A stretch of 64,000 nt of DNA from Protonemura montana. Its lineage: Eukaryota > Arthropoda > Insecta > Plecoptera > Nemouridae. The stretch lies in the NCBI GenBank assembly GCA_947568835.1, contig OX387610.1, forward strand, positions 1-64,000, given 5' to 3'. The first letter of the stretch is position 1. Every line of letters begins with the position of its first letter. The notes under the pieces were generated by a model. It saw nothing but the letters and a program-made list of their open reading frames with translations, ran no database searches and had not been told where the DNA came from. The translations under genes were made by a program, and so were the position numbers. Shown one piece after another: positions 1-10,500 of the stretch.

Positions 1-695
1 AAACCAAACCAAACCAAACCAAACCAAACCAAACCAAACCAAACCAAACCAAACCAAACCAAACCAAACCAAACCAAACCAAACCAAACCAAACCAAACC
101 AAACCAAACCAAACCAAACCAAACCAAACCAAACCAAACCAAACCAAACCAAACCAAACCAAACCAAACCAAACCAAACCAAACCAAACCAAACCAAACC
201 AAACCAAACCAAACCAAACCAAACCAAACCAAACCAAACCAAACCAAACCAAACCAAACCAAACCAAACCAAACCAAACCAAACCAAACCAAACCAAACC
301 AAACCAAACCAAACCAAACCAAACCAAACCAAACCAAACCAAACCAAACCAAACCAAACCAAACCAAACCAAACCAAACCAAACCAAACCAAACCAAACC
401 AAACCAAACCAAACCAAACCAAACCAAACCAAACCAAACCAAACCAAACCAAACCAAACCAAACCAAACCAAACCAAACCAAACCAAACCAAACCAAACC
501 AAACCAAACCAAACCAAACCAAACCAAACCAAACCAAACCAAACCAAACCAAACCAAACCAAACCAAACCAAACCAAACCAAACCAAACCAAACCAAACC
601 AAACCAAACCAAACCAAACCAAACCAAACCAAACCAAACCAAACCAAACCAAACCAAACCAAACCAAACCAAACCAAACCAAACCAAACCAAACC
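1..695. repeat. Perfect (AAACC)139 simple-sequence array
   Basis: 139 uninterrupted copies of the pentamer AAACC, with no mismatch seen. The array begins at the first base, so its true left extent is unknown. The C-rich strand reads 5' to 3' rightward, which is the orientation a left-hand telomere would have (G-strand GGTTT), but it is not the usual arthropod TTAGG motif. It could equally be an internal satellite. Confidence 0.97.
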
Positions 696-904
696 TACTA
701 CAATGATACTATACATTTTAAAACGTATTAATACAATATTCTACAAAATACAATGAACAATATTAATACAATTAAACTCAATGTATGCAATGGTATTTCA
801 GTTTGGAACCGTCTATACTCAATTTGTACAAAAATGTTTCGGGTGACCTTTCTTCTTAACTCAATTTCTACAGTGGTGACTAAGTGTGTGACCGTTTTAT
901 TTAC
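696..904. other. A/T-rich unique spacer
   Basis: Non-repetitive sequence between the AAACC array and the next minisatellite. I see no gene, tRNA or transposon end in it. Confidence 0.5.
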
Positions 905-2107
905 ATGTGTTAACTAAAATAAAGCTAGCCTAGAGCTGAACTTATTCAAGCTAACATGGACCTATCACTAAACTTAAATTAAACTTGCCTCGAACTAGAC
1001 CTATATTAAAACAAAGCCAGCCTTCACCAAGCTCTAAATTAAAACCAAGGTATCTTCAACCTAAACTTAACAAAGCCAGCCTACACCTCGCTCTAAACTA
1101 AACAAAGCTAGCCTCCACCCCAATCTTTAACTAAAATGAAGCTAGCCCAGAGCTAAACTAATACAAGCTAACCTGGACCTAGCACTAAACTTAAATTAAA
1201 CTTTCCTCGAACTAGACCTATATTAAAACAAAGCCAGCCTTCACCTAGCTCTAAATTAAAACAAAGGTATCTTTACCCTTAACTCAACAAAGCTAGCCTG
1301 CACCTAGCTCTTAACTAAACAAAGCCAGCCTACACCTAGTTTTAAACTAAACAAAGCTAGCCTTCACCCTACCCTTTAACTAAAATAAAGCTAGCCCAGA
1401 GCTAAACTTATACAAGCTAACCTGGACCTAGCACTAAACTTAACATAAACTTGCCTCGAACAAGACCTATATTAAAACAAAGCCAGCCTTCACCTAGCTC
1501 TAAATTAAAACAAAGGTATCTTTACCCTTAACTCAACAAAGCTAGCCTGCACCTAGCTCTTAACTAAACAAAGCCAGCCTACACCTAGTTTTAAACTAAA
1601 CAAAGCTAGCCTTCACCCTACCCTGTAACTAAAATAAAGCTAGCCCAGATCTAAACTTATACAAGCTAACCTGGACCTAGCACTAAACTTAACTTAAACT
1701 TGCCTCGAACAAGACCTATATTAAAACAAAGCCAGCCTTCACCTAGCTCTAAGCTAAACAAAGCCAGCCTACACCTAGCTCTAAACTAAACAAAGCTAGC
1801 CTACACCCTACCCTTTTACTAAAATAAAGCTAGCCCAGAGCTAAACTAATACGAGCTAAACTAATAAAAGCTAACATGGACCTAGCACTTAACTTAAAAT
1901 AAACTTGCCTCAAACTAGACCTATATTAAAACAAAGCCAGCCTTCACCTAGCTCTAAATTAAAACCAAGATATCTTCACTCTACACTAAACAAAGCCAAC
2001 CTACACCTAGCTCTTAACGAAAACAAAGCTATCCCAACCCTTAACTAAAACAAAGTTTGCCTAGACCTAGTCAAAAACTAAATTAAAACTAGCCCTTATC
2101 GAGCGTA
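905..2107. repeat. Diverged ~32-bp minisatellite with ~185-250-bp higher-order repeats
   Basis: Short subunits built around AAACAAAGCTAGCC and CACCTAGCTCTAAA recur throughout. A longer block starting with AAGCTAGCCCAGAGCTAAAC recurs near 925, 1140, 1389, 1639 and 1826, giving higher-order spacings of about 216, 248, 250 and 187 bp. No coding potential is seen. It sits directly inside the AAACC array, where a subtelomeric satellite would be expected. Confidence 0.85.
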
Positions 2108-2109
2108 CT

Positions 2110-2735
2110 GTTGGGGCACGAATTAAGTTTGAATAAAAGAAGTGCATCTACCTTGTCTTCAAGCAGCTGACAGCGACACCAACTGTTGATATCTTCCCCT
2201 GACACAGGAGGTGTTAGCTACGCTCCCAGCTGTCTGGTTATCACCAACACCCCCTTCCCCCTCTCTCCTTCAGCAGCGTCACGTGGCGGCCATTGTTGAC
2301 TCCCCTGCATCCTGCGCCCAGCGTCCAGCGGCAGGCAAACACGGCACTTGAAACTTTCACGGAGCACTTTGTCCTACACTTTGTCCTGCACTTTGTCCTG
2401 CACTTTGTCCTGCACTTTGTCCTGCACTTTGTACTACACTTTGTCCTACACTTTGTCCTACACCTTGTCCTTCACCTTGTCCTACACTTGCCGGTAACTT
2501 TCCGACCACTTTACACTTCACACACTATCGCAGCACTTTCAGCGACTGCTTTGTAAGACACTGCCCTGAAAGGAAAGTTCAATCAGAAATCATTAGCTTA
2601 TGTGGTAAGTTAGGCGCTTGAAAATACCTCTTATCGTCTCAGATGCAGGAAAAAGCTGCTGACTCCCTCAGTGTGATCCTACGAGGGGGAGGATGCGGGA
2701 TGCAGACTTAAAAAAACCAAAACTAACTCAAGTAA
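2110..2735. repeat. Module A, copy 1 (short type, no GC-rich spacer)
   Basis: First of six copies of a block that contains CTTCAAGCAGCTGACAGCGA, a C-rich ACACCCCC stretch, a CACGTGGC motif and a 12-bp minisatellite, and that ends with GGGGGAGGATGCGGGAT. In this copy the GTGTATAAAG motif of other copies is replaced by GAATAAAAG. It leads straight into the 41-bp minisatellite, as in the copy at 28.2 kb. Confidence 0.8.
2364..2489. repeat. 12-bp minisatellite (CACTTTGTCCTG)n
   Basis: About ten tandem copies of CACTTTGTCCTG with few substitutions. The length divides by three, so it reads as an FVLH repeat, but this is repeat translation and not evidence of a protein. Expanded copies also occur in the module A copies at 28.5 and 62.1 kb; the other three retain a single CACTTTGTCC. 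Confidence 0.9.
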
Positions 2736-3245
2736 CCTGGATAGAACATAGAATCCAGCCAGCTAAATGCAAATAAAAGAGCCAGAGCATAAAATCCAGT
2801 CAGTTGATCTAAAAGGACCTGAATGGAGTATAGGATCCAGCCAGCTGATCTCAAAAAAAACCTGGACAGAGCATATGATCCAGCCAGCTTATCTCAAATA
2901 ACCTGGATAGAGCATAGGAACCAGCCAGCTGATCTCAAATGACCTGAATGGAGCATAGGATCAAATCAGCTTATCTCTAATAGAATGGATGGCATAGGAT
3001 CCATCCAGCTGATCTCAAAAAACCTAGATAGAGCATAGGATGCAGCCCGCTGATCTTAAATAACCTGGATAGAACACAGGATTCAGCCAGCTGATCTCAA
3101 TAACCTGGATAGGATATAGGATCCAGCCAGCTGATCTCAAGTACCTGGATAGAGCAAAGAATCCAGCCAGCTGATCTCAGTATTCTGGATAGAGCATAGG
3201 ATCCAGCAAGCGGATATCAAATTACCTGGACAGAGCATGAGTTTC
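2736..3245. repeat. 41-bp minisatellite (module B), degenerate copy 1
   Basis: About 12 units related to CTGATCTCAAATAACCTGGA followed by TAGAGCATAGGATCCAGCCAG. Units here are more diverged than in the arrays at 22.7, 38.5 and 49.0 kb. Confidence 0.9.
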
Positions 3246-3794
3246 AGCCAGTAAAAAACAATGGGATTGTTCAGATGACTTAAAATCTACGATTGTTTAA
3301 TTGACAAAGAAAACTCACCACGTGGTTCAGTAGTAGATCCAGCTCGATGAAAGGATGTTGTCTCCAAGATCTCCCAGCTCGATGACAGGATGTTGTCTCC
3401 AAGATCTCTCAGCTTTGATTGACTGCTGTCTCTCAACATTGCAGTCCACCCGGCAATGAAACAACGTCATTAGTCACACAGTCAGGTGCCTCAGAATTGA
3501 CCACAGCCAGGAAAAGGGAGGCATCAAACTGACCGTGGAAAATTGGTGCCCGAATGGGAAATCGAACCCTGATCTCCACACGTGGTTATAATCACCTAAA
3601 TAGTTTTACATATTTGAGAGAGTAGCTGTGTTCATGATACTCCAATACTCGCCAAATGCAAGCAACGAGGAAGAGAGAATTTATTGAATTGTTGAATAAA
3701 TAACTTGATATTAGAGTTGATTGTACACAGCAGTAGACAAGTGAACCACGATGTATTTGACCCTGCTAGGGTAGACTAACCTGGTAATAAAATT

Positions 3795-4372
3795 GGTAAA
3801 ATTGTGCTAAGCCGCCGCACATGTGACCTCCAAAAATCAAGGTCAAACTTCGAAAAACAGCCATATATGAAACTGTTTTTGAAAACAATTAGAAGAAATT
3901 CTGGAAATTTCCAGAAAAACCCACTTTTCACCACATATTCCCGAAAAAAACGATTTCACCAGCAGAACACCCAATCCCAAACGCCATCTTTCCTAAAGCA
4001 ATCATCTTGAAGAACGCGCGCCAACTGAAATATACCCACCAAAAAAAAAACCCAGCTCACTACCAGAAAAATGGTAGGATGTGTGACCATGATACCTACA
4101 CACGACTTTCAGTGAATTCACCAAACAGTTGGCATCAATGATCGCACACCACCAACACACCACCACCTGTCAGATAGTCGCCATTCGGCACAGTACAACC
4201 CGACCAAAACGCAACAAACCATCAAATTCAAACAGCAACTACACCCAAAATAGCCGTCGCTACACAAGTTGCCACACCTATATCGACTCAAAATTGCACA
4301 AGGAATCCAAAACTACCATCAAAAAGGCGATCCGACAACAATTACCCGTGCGGCGGTATAGCACATTTAACC
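3795..4372. mobile_element. 578-bp non-autonomous DNA transposon (MITE), family uncertain
   Basis: This segment is present only in the first 1,340-bp unit. Its ends are inverted repeats: GGTAAAATTGTGCTAAGCC on the left pairs imperfectly with the reverse complement of the right end (GGTTAAATGTGCTATACC), and both continue into GCCGCAC. The flanks are ATAAAATT (3787-3794) and ATAAAATA (4373-4380), a 7/8 match to an 8-bp target duplication, and other units show a plausible empty site. An 8-bp duplication fits several superfamilies (Mutator-like, P, hAT), and the termini do not settle which. No transposase is visible. Confidence 0.75.
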
Positions 4373-6150
4373 ATAAAATAAAATGACAACGCACGCGAGT
4401 TGCAGATAGTGAACTAAATTCTAGCCGTTAGAGCGAAAATGATGATACCAGCCGGAATATTGTTTTAAAATTACCTAACATTTAATTAAACAAGGAGTAG
4501 CAGAATGAAATCATAGAACATTCCTCATAGATAATATGAACTACTAACTAGAACAAGATATTTGCTGTAAACCATACCAATCAGGAGATGACAAGCTTCA
4601 TACAATAGCACGCACGTGATGGTCAATGCATGACGCTATCATGGACTAGACACACTAAAATAACGTTCTTTGTTGGTCTGGATTGATAGTTGATGATCAA
4701 CAGGTAAATTAAGTCAGATTTATTAAATATGTCAGAGGAATGTCGGTACAGCCTTTACATGGCAAGGGCTGAAAACGATGCATGGTTACAAGTGCGTTTT
4801 ACACTGAATTACTACACATGTCCTCGTGGTCATACTAATTTATTTGCGAATAAAATGTATCCACTGGGCTCGGCTGGTAATAATATCGAGTTAAATAGCG
4901 CCATGCAACGAAACCATGCTTTGAAAAAAACTCAGTGCACGAGTAGAAGTAAAGCTTTAAAGAAGATGTTAGTTAGTAAAATTGGCTTACCGTGGTTATC
5001 GGCTGTACGGGCGACCCTTCCCGTCGATGCGCCCGGCACGAACTGGGTCCCGAACGTTACGGAACGGAGTAGATGCGCTACACTAGCGCAGCGGCGAGTG
5101 TTTCTCGTACTATCAAAGTTGAAAAGAGCGCCAAGAGTGCGCTCGCGGCACTGAAAACAAACCATGGAACCTTCTCAAACACAGCAAAAATGAGGCATGA
5201 ATGACTTTGAATCTACGATTGTTTAATTGACAAAGAAAACTCACCACGTGGTTCAGTAGTAGATCCAGCTCGATGAAAGGATGTTGTCTCCAAGATCTCC
5301 CAGCTCGATGACAGGATGTTGTCTCCAAGATCACCCAGCTTTGATTGACTGCTGTCTCTCAACATTGCAGTCCACCCGGCAATGAAACAACGTCATTAGT
5401 GACACAGTCAGGTACCTCAGAATGGACCACAGCCAGGACAAGAGAGGCATCAAACTGACCGTGGAAAATTGATGCCCGAATGGGAAATCGAACCCTGATC
5501 TCCACACGTGGTTATAATCACCCAAATAGTTTTACATATTTGAGAGAGTAGCTGTGTTCATGATACTCCAATACTCGCCCAATGCAAGCAACGAGAAAGA
5601 GAGAATTTATTGAATTGTTGAATAAATAACTTGATATTAGAGTTGATTGTACACAGCAGTAGACAAGTGAACCACGATGTATTTGACCCTGCTAGGGTAG
5701 ACTAACCTGGTAATAAAATTAATTGTCAACGCCCGCGAGTTGCAGATAGTGAACTAAATTCTAGCCTTTAGAGCGTAGATGATGATACCAGCCGGAATAT
5801 TGTTTTAAAACTACATAACATTTAATTAAACAAGGAGTAGCAGAATGAAATCACAGAACATTCCTCATAGATAATATGAACTACTAACTAGAACAAGATA
5901 TTTGCTGAAAACCATACCAATCAGGAGATGACAAGCTTCATACAATAGCACGCAAGTGATGGTCTGTGCATGACGCTATCAAGGACTAGACAAACTAAAA
6001 TAACGTTCTTTGTTGGTCTGGATTGATAGTTGATGATCAACAGGTAAATTAAGTCAGATTTATTAAATATGTCCGAGGAATGTCGGTAAAGCCTTTACAT
6101 GGCAAGGGCTGAAAACGATGCATGGTTACAAGTGCGTTTTACACTGAATT

Positions 6151-7527
6151 TCATTTCATTTCATTTTATTTTCTTCCATAATTGGTTACACAAAATAACA
6201 TTTGGAAAGTCAGGTACATAATAACATAATCTACATAGAGTGTATAAGTTACTCTTTATGTTCTAAAAAGGTGTCAACCGAATAAAAACAATTTTTTAAT
6301 AAATAATCCTTCAGTGCGTTTTTAAAAGCCAGGCCATCTTTACATTTGATCGATCCTGGTAATCTGTTAAAAAATTTGGCGCCCATTTCTGTTGGTCCTC
6401 TAGACCATTTGTCTATTTTATGCATGTTTTGCCTGATGTCCTTTTTATTTCTAAGATAATGATCGTGCACATCGTCAATGGTTTGTATATTGCTACAATT
6501 GTCAATGAGATATATAATTGTGCTATACATATATAGACACGGCAAAGTTAAAATTTCCAGTTTTTTAAAAAACGTAACGCACGAGTCCTTATAATAAAAT
6601 TCCGCACATGGATCCCGACTAGCCTTTATCATTATTCTAACCGCTCGCTTCTGTAATTTGAAAAGCCTTTTCGTGTGGGGAGACCACCCCCAAAGTGCTA
6701 TGCCGTATCCGAGAATTGCTTGGATATGGGAGAAATAAACCACTCTTACTAGGCTTAGCGATATGACATCCATTAATTTTTTTATAAGAAAACAATTGCT
6801 TGCAATCTTTTTACATACCATGTTGATGTGACTTTTCCAGTTTAGTTCTTTGTCTATCATTATCCCCAGCAGTTTAGTTTCAGCTCCTTCCACAATACTT
6901 CTGTTATTCATCCAGATAAGCGTGCTACTTTCCTCTTTTTGATTTGCCTTAAATCTTATTACAACTGTTTTTTCATGGTTCAGAAATAGATTGTTCTTGC
7001 GGGCCCACTTCTCAATTTGAGAGACCGCTGAATTTGTTTCCATACATAATTTGTCGGAATTAGAGGATTTAATCAGGTGGGTAGTGTCGTCCGCGAAGAG
7101 TGTTAGTTTGCCTTCTGTAATTTCGGTGGGTAGATCATTGGTGAACAGTGAAAACATTAAAGGAGCAATAACCGAGCCTTGCGGAAGTCCAACGTTGATT
7201 GTTAGTTCATTTGAGAGATAGTCATTACCCTCTCGTCTGATGTTCACAACTTGTTTGCGATCTTTTAAATACGACCTAATCCAGGCATTCGCAACGCCAG
7301 TAATACCAACGTTTTCCAATTTTTGTAGTAAAAGATTGTGATCTACCGTGTCGAAAGCTTTCATAAAATCGTAAAAAACTCCCGAGACATGTAGATTTTT
7401 CTCCCGCGATTCTAATACTGCCTCAATAAAGCTAGCTATAGCTGTTGTCGTAGATTTCCCCTTTTGGAACCCATGCTGGTTATTATTTAAAATATCGTGC
7501 TTTTTTATAAACTTTAAAATCCTATCG
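6151..7527 (-). mobile_element. 5'-truncated CR1/L2/Jockey-like non-LTR retrotransposon
   Basis: This 1,377-bp insert interrupts the second 1,340-bp unit. On the minus strand it runs from mid reverse transcriptase to a short 3' UTR and a microsatellite-like tail of TGAAA repeats (6151-6175), as in L2/CR1-type elements rather than plain poly-A. Against the uninterrupted unit at 10.1-11.5 kb, the host loses about 10 bp (ACTACACATG) at the junction and no target duplication is seen, so the integration was deletion-associated. Flanking unit variants match the 10145 unit, so insertion happened after these subtypes diverged. Confidence 0.9.
6249..7526 (-). pseudogene. Reverse transcriptase, C-terminal 425 codons (ORF2 fragment)
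   Basis: Copies element RNA into DNA during target-primed reverse transcription. The frame is open from the truncation point at 7526 to the stop at 6249; the first ATG (7364) is internal and not the true start. Visible in order: the NNNQHGFQKGKST finger motif (residues ~14-26), the motif A aspartate in FYDFMKAFDTVDH (~51-63), GLPQGS (~113-118), the catalytic FADD (144-147), an LGIMIDKELNW block, and the conserved C-terminal tail ending near LLKNCFYSVD. No stop or frameshift is seen, which suggests a young insertion. The endonuclease, ORF1 and the first RT motifs are missing, so it cannot act alone. Confidence 0.9.
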
Positions 7528-10500
7528 TCTTCGTGGTCATACTAATTTATTTGCGAATAAAATGTATCCACTGTGCTCGGCTGGTAATAATATCGAGTTA
7601 AATAGCGCCATGCAACGAAACCATGCTTTGAAAAAAACTCAGTGCACGAGTAGAAGTAAAGCTTTAAAGAAGATGTTAGTTAGTGAAATGGCTTACCGTG
7701 GTTATCGGCTGTACGGGCGACCCTTCCCGTCGAAGCGCCCGGCACGAACTGGGTCCCGAACGTTCTCGAACGGAGTAGATGCGCTACACTAGCGCAGCGG
7801 CGAGTGTTTCTCGTACTATCAAAGTTGAAAAGAGCGCCAAGAGTGCGCTCGCGGCACTGAAAACAAACCATGGAACCTTCTCAAACACAGCAAAAATGAG
7901 GCATGAATGACTTTGAATCTACGATTGTTTAATTGACAAAGAAAACTCACCACGTGGTTCAGTAGTAGATCCAGCTCGATGAAAGGATGTTGTCTCCAAG
8001 ATCTCCCAGCTCGATGACAGGATGTTGTCTCCAAGATCACCCAGCTTTGATTGACTGCTGTCTCTCAACATTGCAGTCCACCCGGCAATGAAACAACGTC
8101 ATTAGTGACACAGTCAGGTACCTCAGAATGGACCACAGCCAGGACAAGAGAGGCATCAAACTGACCGTGGAAAATTGATGCCCGAATGGGAAATCGAACC
8201 CTGATCTCCACACGTGGTTATAATCACCCAAATAGTTTTACATATTTGAGAGAGTAGCTGTGTTCATGATACTCCAATACTCGCCCAATGCAAGCAACGA
8301 GGAAGAGAGAATTTATTGAATTGTTGAATAAATAACTTGATATAAGAGTTGATTGTACACAGCAGTAGACAAGTGAACCACAAGGTATTTGACCCTGCTA
8401 GGGTAGACTAACCTGGTAATAAAATTAATTGTCAACGCCCGCGAGTTGCAGATAGTGAACTAAATTCTAGCCTTTAGAGCGTAGATGATGATACCAGCCG
8501 GAATATTGTTTTAAAATTACATAACATTTAATTAAACAAGGAGTAGCAGAATAAAATCACAGAACATTCCTCATAGATAATATGAAAAACTAACTAGAAC
8601 AAGATATTTGCTGTAAACCATACCAATCAGGAGATGACAAGCTTCATACAATAGCACGCACATGATGGTCAATGCATGACGCTATCATGGACTAGACACA
8701 CTAAAATAACGTTCTTAGTTGGTCTGGATTGATAGTTGATGATCAACAGGTAAATTAAGTCAGATTTATTAAATATGTCTGAGGAATGTCGGTAAAGCCT
8801 TTACATGGCAAGGGCTGAAAACGATGCATGGTTACAAGTGCGTTTTACACTGAATTACTACACATGTCCTCGTGGTCATACTAATTTATTTGCGAATAAA
8901 ATGTATCCACTGGGCTCGGCTGGTAATAATATCGAGTTAAATAGCGCCATGCAACGAAACCATGCTTTGAAAAAAACTCAGTACACGAGTAGAAGTAAAG
9001 CTTTAAAGAAGATGTTAGTTAGTAAAATTGGCTTACCGTGGTTATCGGCTGTATGGGAGACCCTTCCCGTCGATGCGCCCGGCACGAACTGGGTCCCGAA
9101 CGTTACGGAACGGAGTATATGCGCTACACTAGCGCAGCGGCGAGTGTTTCTCGTACTATCAAAGTTGAAAAGAGCGCCAAGAGTGCGCTCGCGGCCCTGA
9201 AAACAAACCATGGAACCTTCTCAAACACAGCAAAAATGAGGCATGAATGACTTTGAATCTACGATCGTTTAATTGACAAAGAAAACTCACCACGTGGTTC
9301 AGTAGTAGATCCAGCTCGATGAAATGATGTTGTCTCCAAGATCTCCCAGCTCGATGACAGGATGTTGTCTCCAAGATATCCCAGCTTTGATTGACTGCTG
9401 TCTCTCAACATTGCAGTCCACCCGGCAATGAAACAACGTCATTAGTCACACAGTCGGGTACCTCAGAATGGACCACAGCCAGGACAAGGGAGGCATCAAA
9501 CTGACCGTGGAAAATTGGTGCCCGAATGGGAAATCGAACCCTGATCTCCACACGTGGTTATAATCACCTAAATAGTTTTACATATTTGAGAGAGTAGCTG
9601 TGTTCATGATACTCCAATACTCGCCCAATGCAAGCAACGAGAAAGAGAGAATTTATTGAATTGTTGAATAAATAACTTGATATTAGAGTTGATTGTACAC
9701 AGCAGTAGACAAGTGAACCACGATGTATTTGACCCTGCTAGGGTAGACTAACCTGGTAATAAAATTAATTGTCAACGCCCGCGAGTTGCAGATAGTGAAC
9801 TAAATTCTAGCCTTTAGAGCGTAGATGATGATACCAGCCGGAATATTGTTTTAAAACTACATAACATTTAATTAAACAAGGAGTAGCAGAATGAAATCAC
9901 AGAACATTCCTCATAGATAATATGAACTACTAACTAGAACAAGATATTTGCTGAAAACCATACCAATCAGGAGATGACAAGCTTCATACAATAGCACGCA
10001 AGTGATGGTCTGTGCATGACGCTATCAAGGACTAGACAAACTAAAATAACGTTCTTTGTTGGTCTGGATTGATAGTTGATGATCAACAGGTAAATTAAGT
10101 CAGATTTATTAAATATGTCCGAGGAATGTCGGTAAAGCCTTTACATGGCAAGGGCTGAAAACGATGCATGGTTACAAGTGCGTTTTACACTGAATTACTA
10201 CACATGTCTTCGTGGTCATACTAATTTATTTGCGAATAAAATGTATCCACTGGGCTCGGCTGGTAATAATATCGAGTTAAATAGCGCCATGCAACGAAAC
10301 CATGCTTTGAAAAAAACTCAGTGCACGAGTAGAAGTAAAGCTTTAAAGAAGATGTTAGTTAGTGAAATTGGCTTACCGTGGTTATCGGCTGTACGGGCGA
10401 CCCTTCCCGTCGAAGCGCCCGGCACGAACTGGGTCCCGAACGTTCTCGAACGGAGTAGATGCGCTACACTAGCGCAGCGGCGAGTGTTTCTCGTACTATC

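Noticed and set aside
2293-2556. FVLH-repeat protein; also 61,894-62,247 and a minus-strand KCRTKCRT frame
   Set aside because: These are translations of a 12-bp minisatellite whose length divides by three; no coding evidence.
3540-3560. LTR retrotransposon primer-binding site (TGGTGCCCGAATGGG)
   Set aside because: No flanking LTR pair, polypurine tract or gag/pol sequence is visible; kept only as a tRNA-like motif.
4729-5154. 141-codon plus-strand frame repeated in the 1,340-bp units (also 12,795-13,220)
   Set aside because: It is full length in only two of eight units; others have stops or lost starts. A 77-codon minus-strand frame overlaps it in the same units, and no family is recognised. 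It reads as repeat translation.
9159-9250. Lysine/alanine-rich frame resembling a histone H1 tail (KSAKSALAALK)
   Set aside because: It arises from a GC-rich stretch of the 1,340-bp unit, is short, is open in several frames, and is not kept in all copies.
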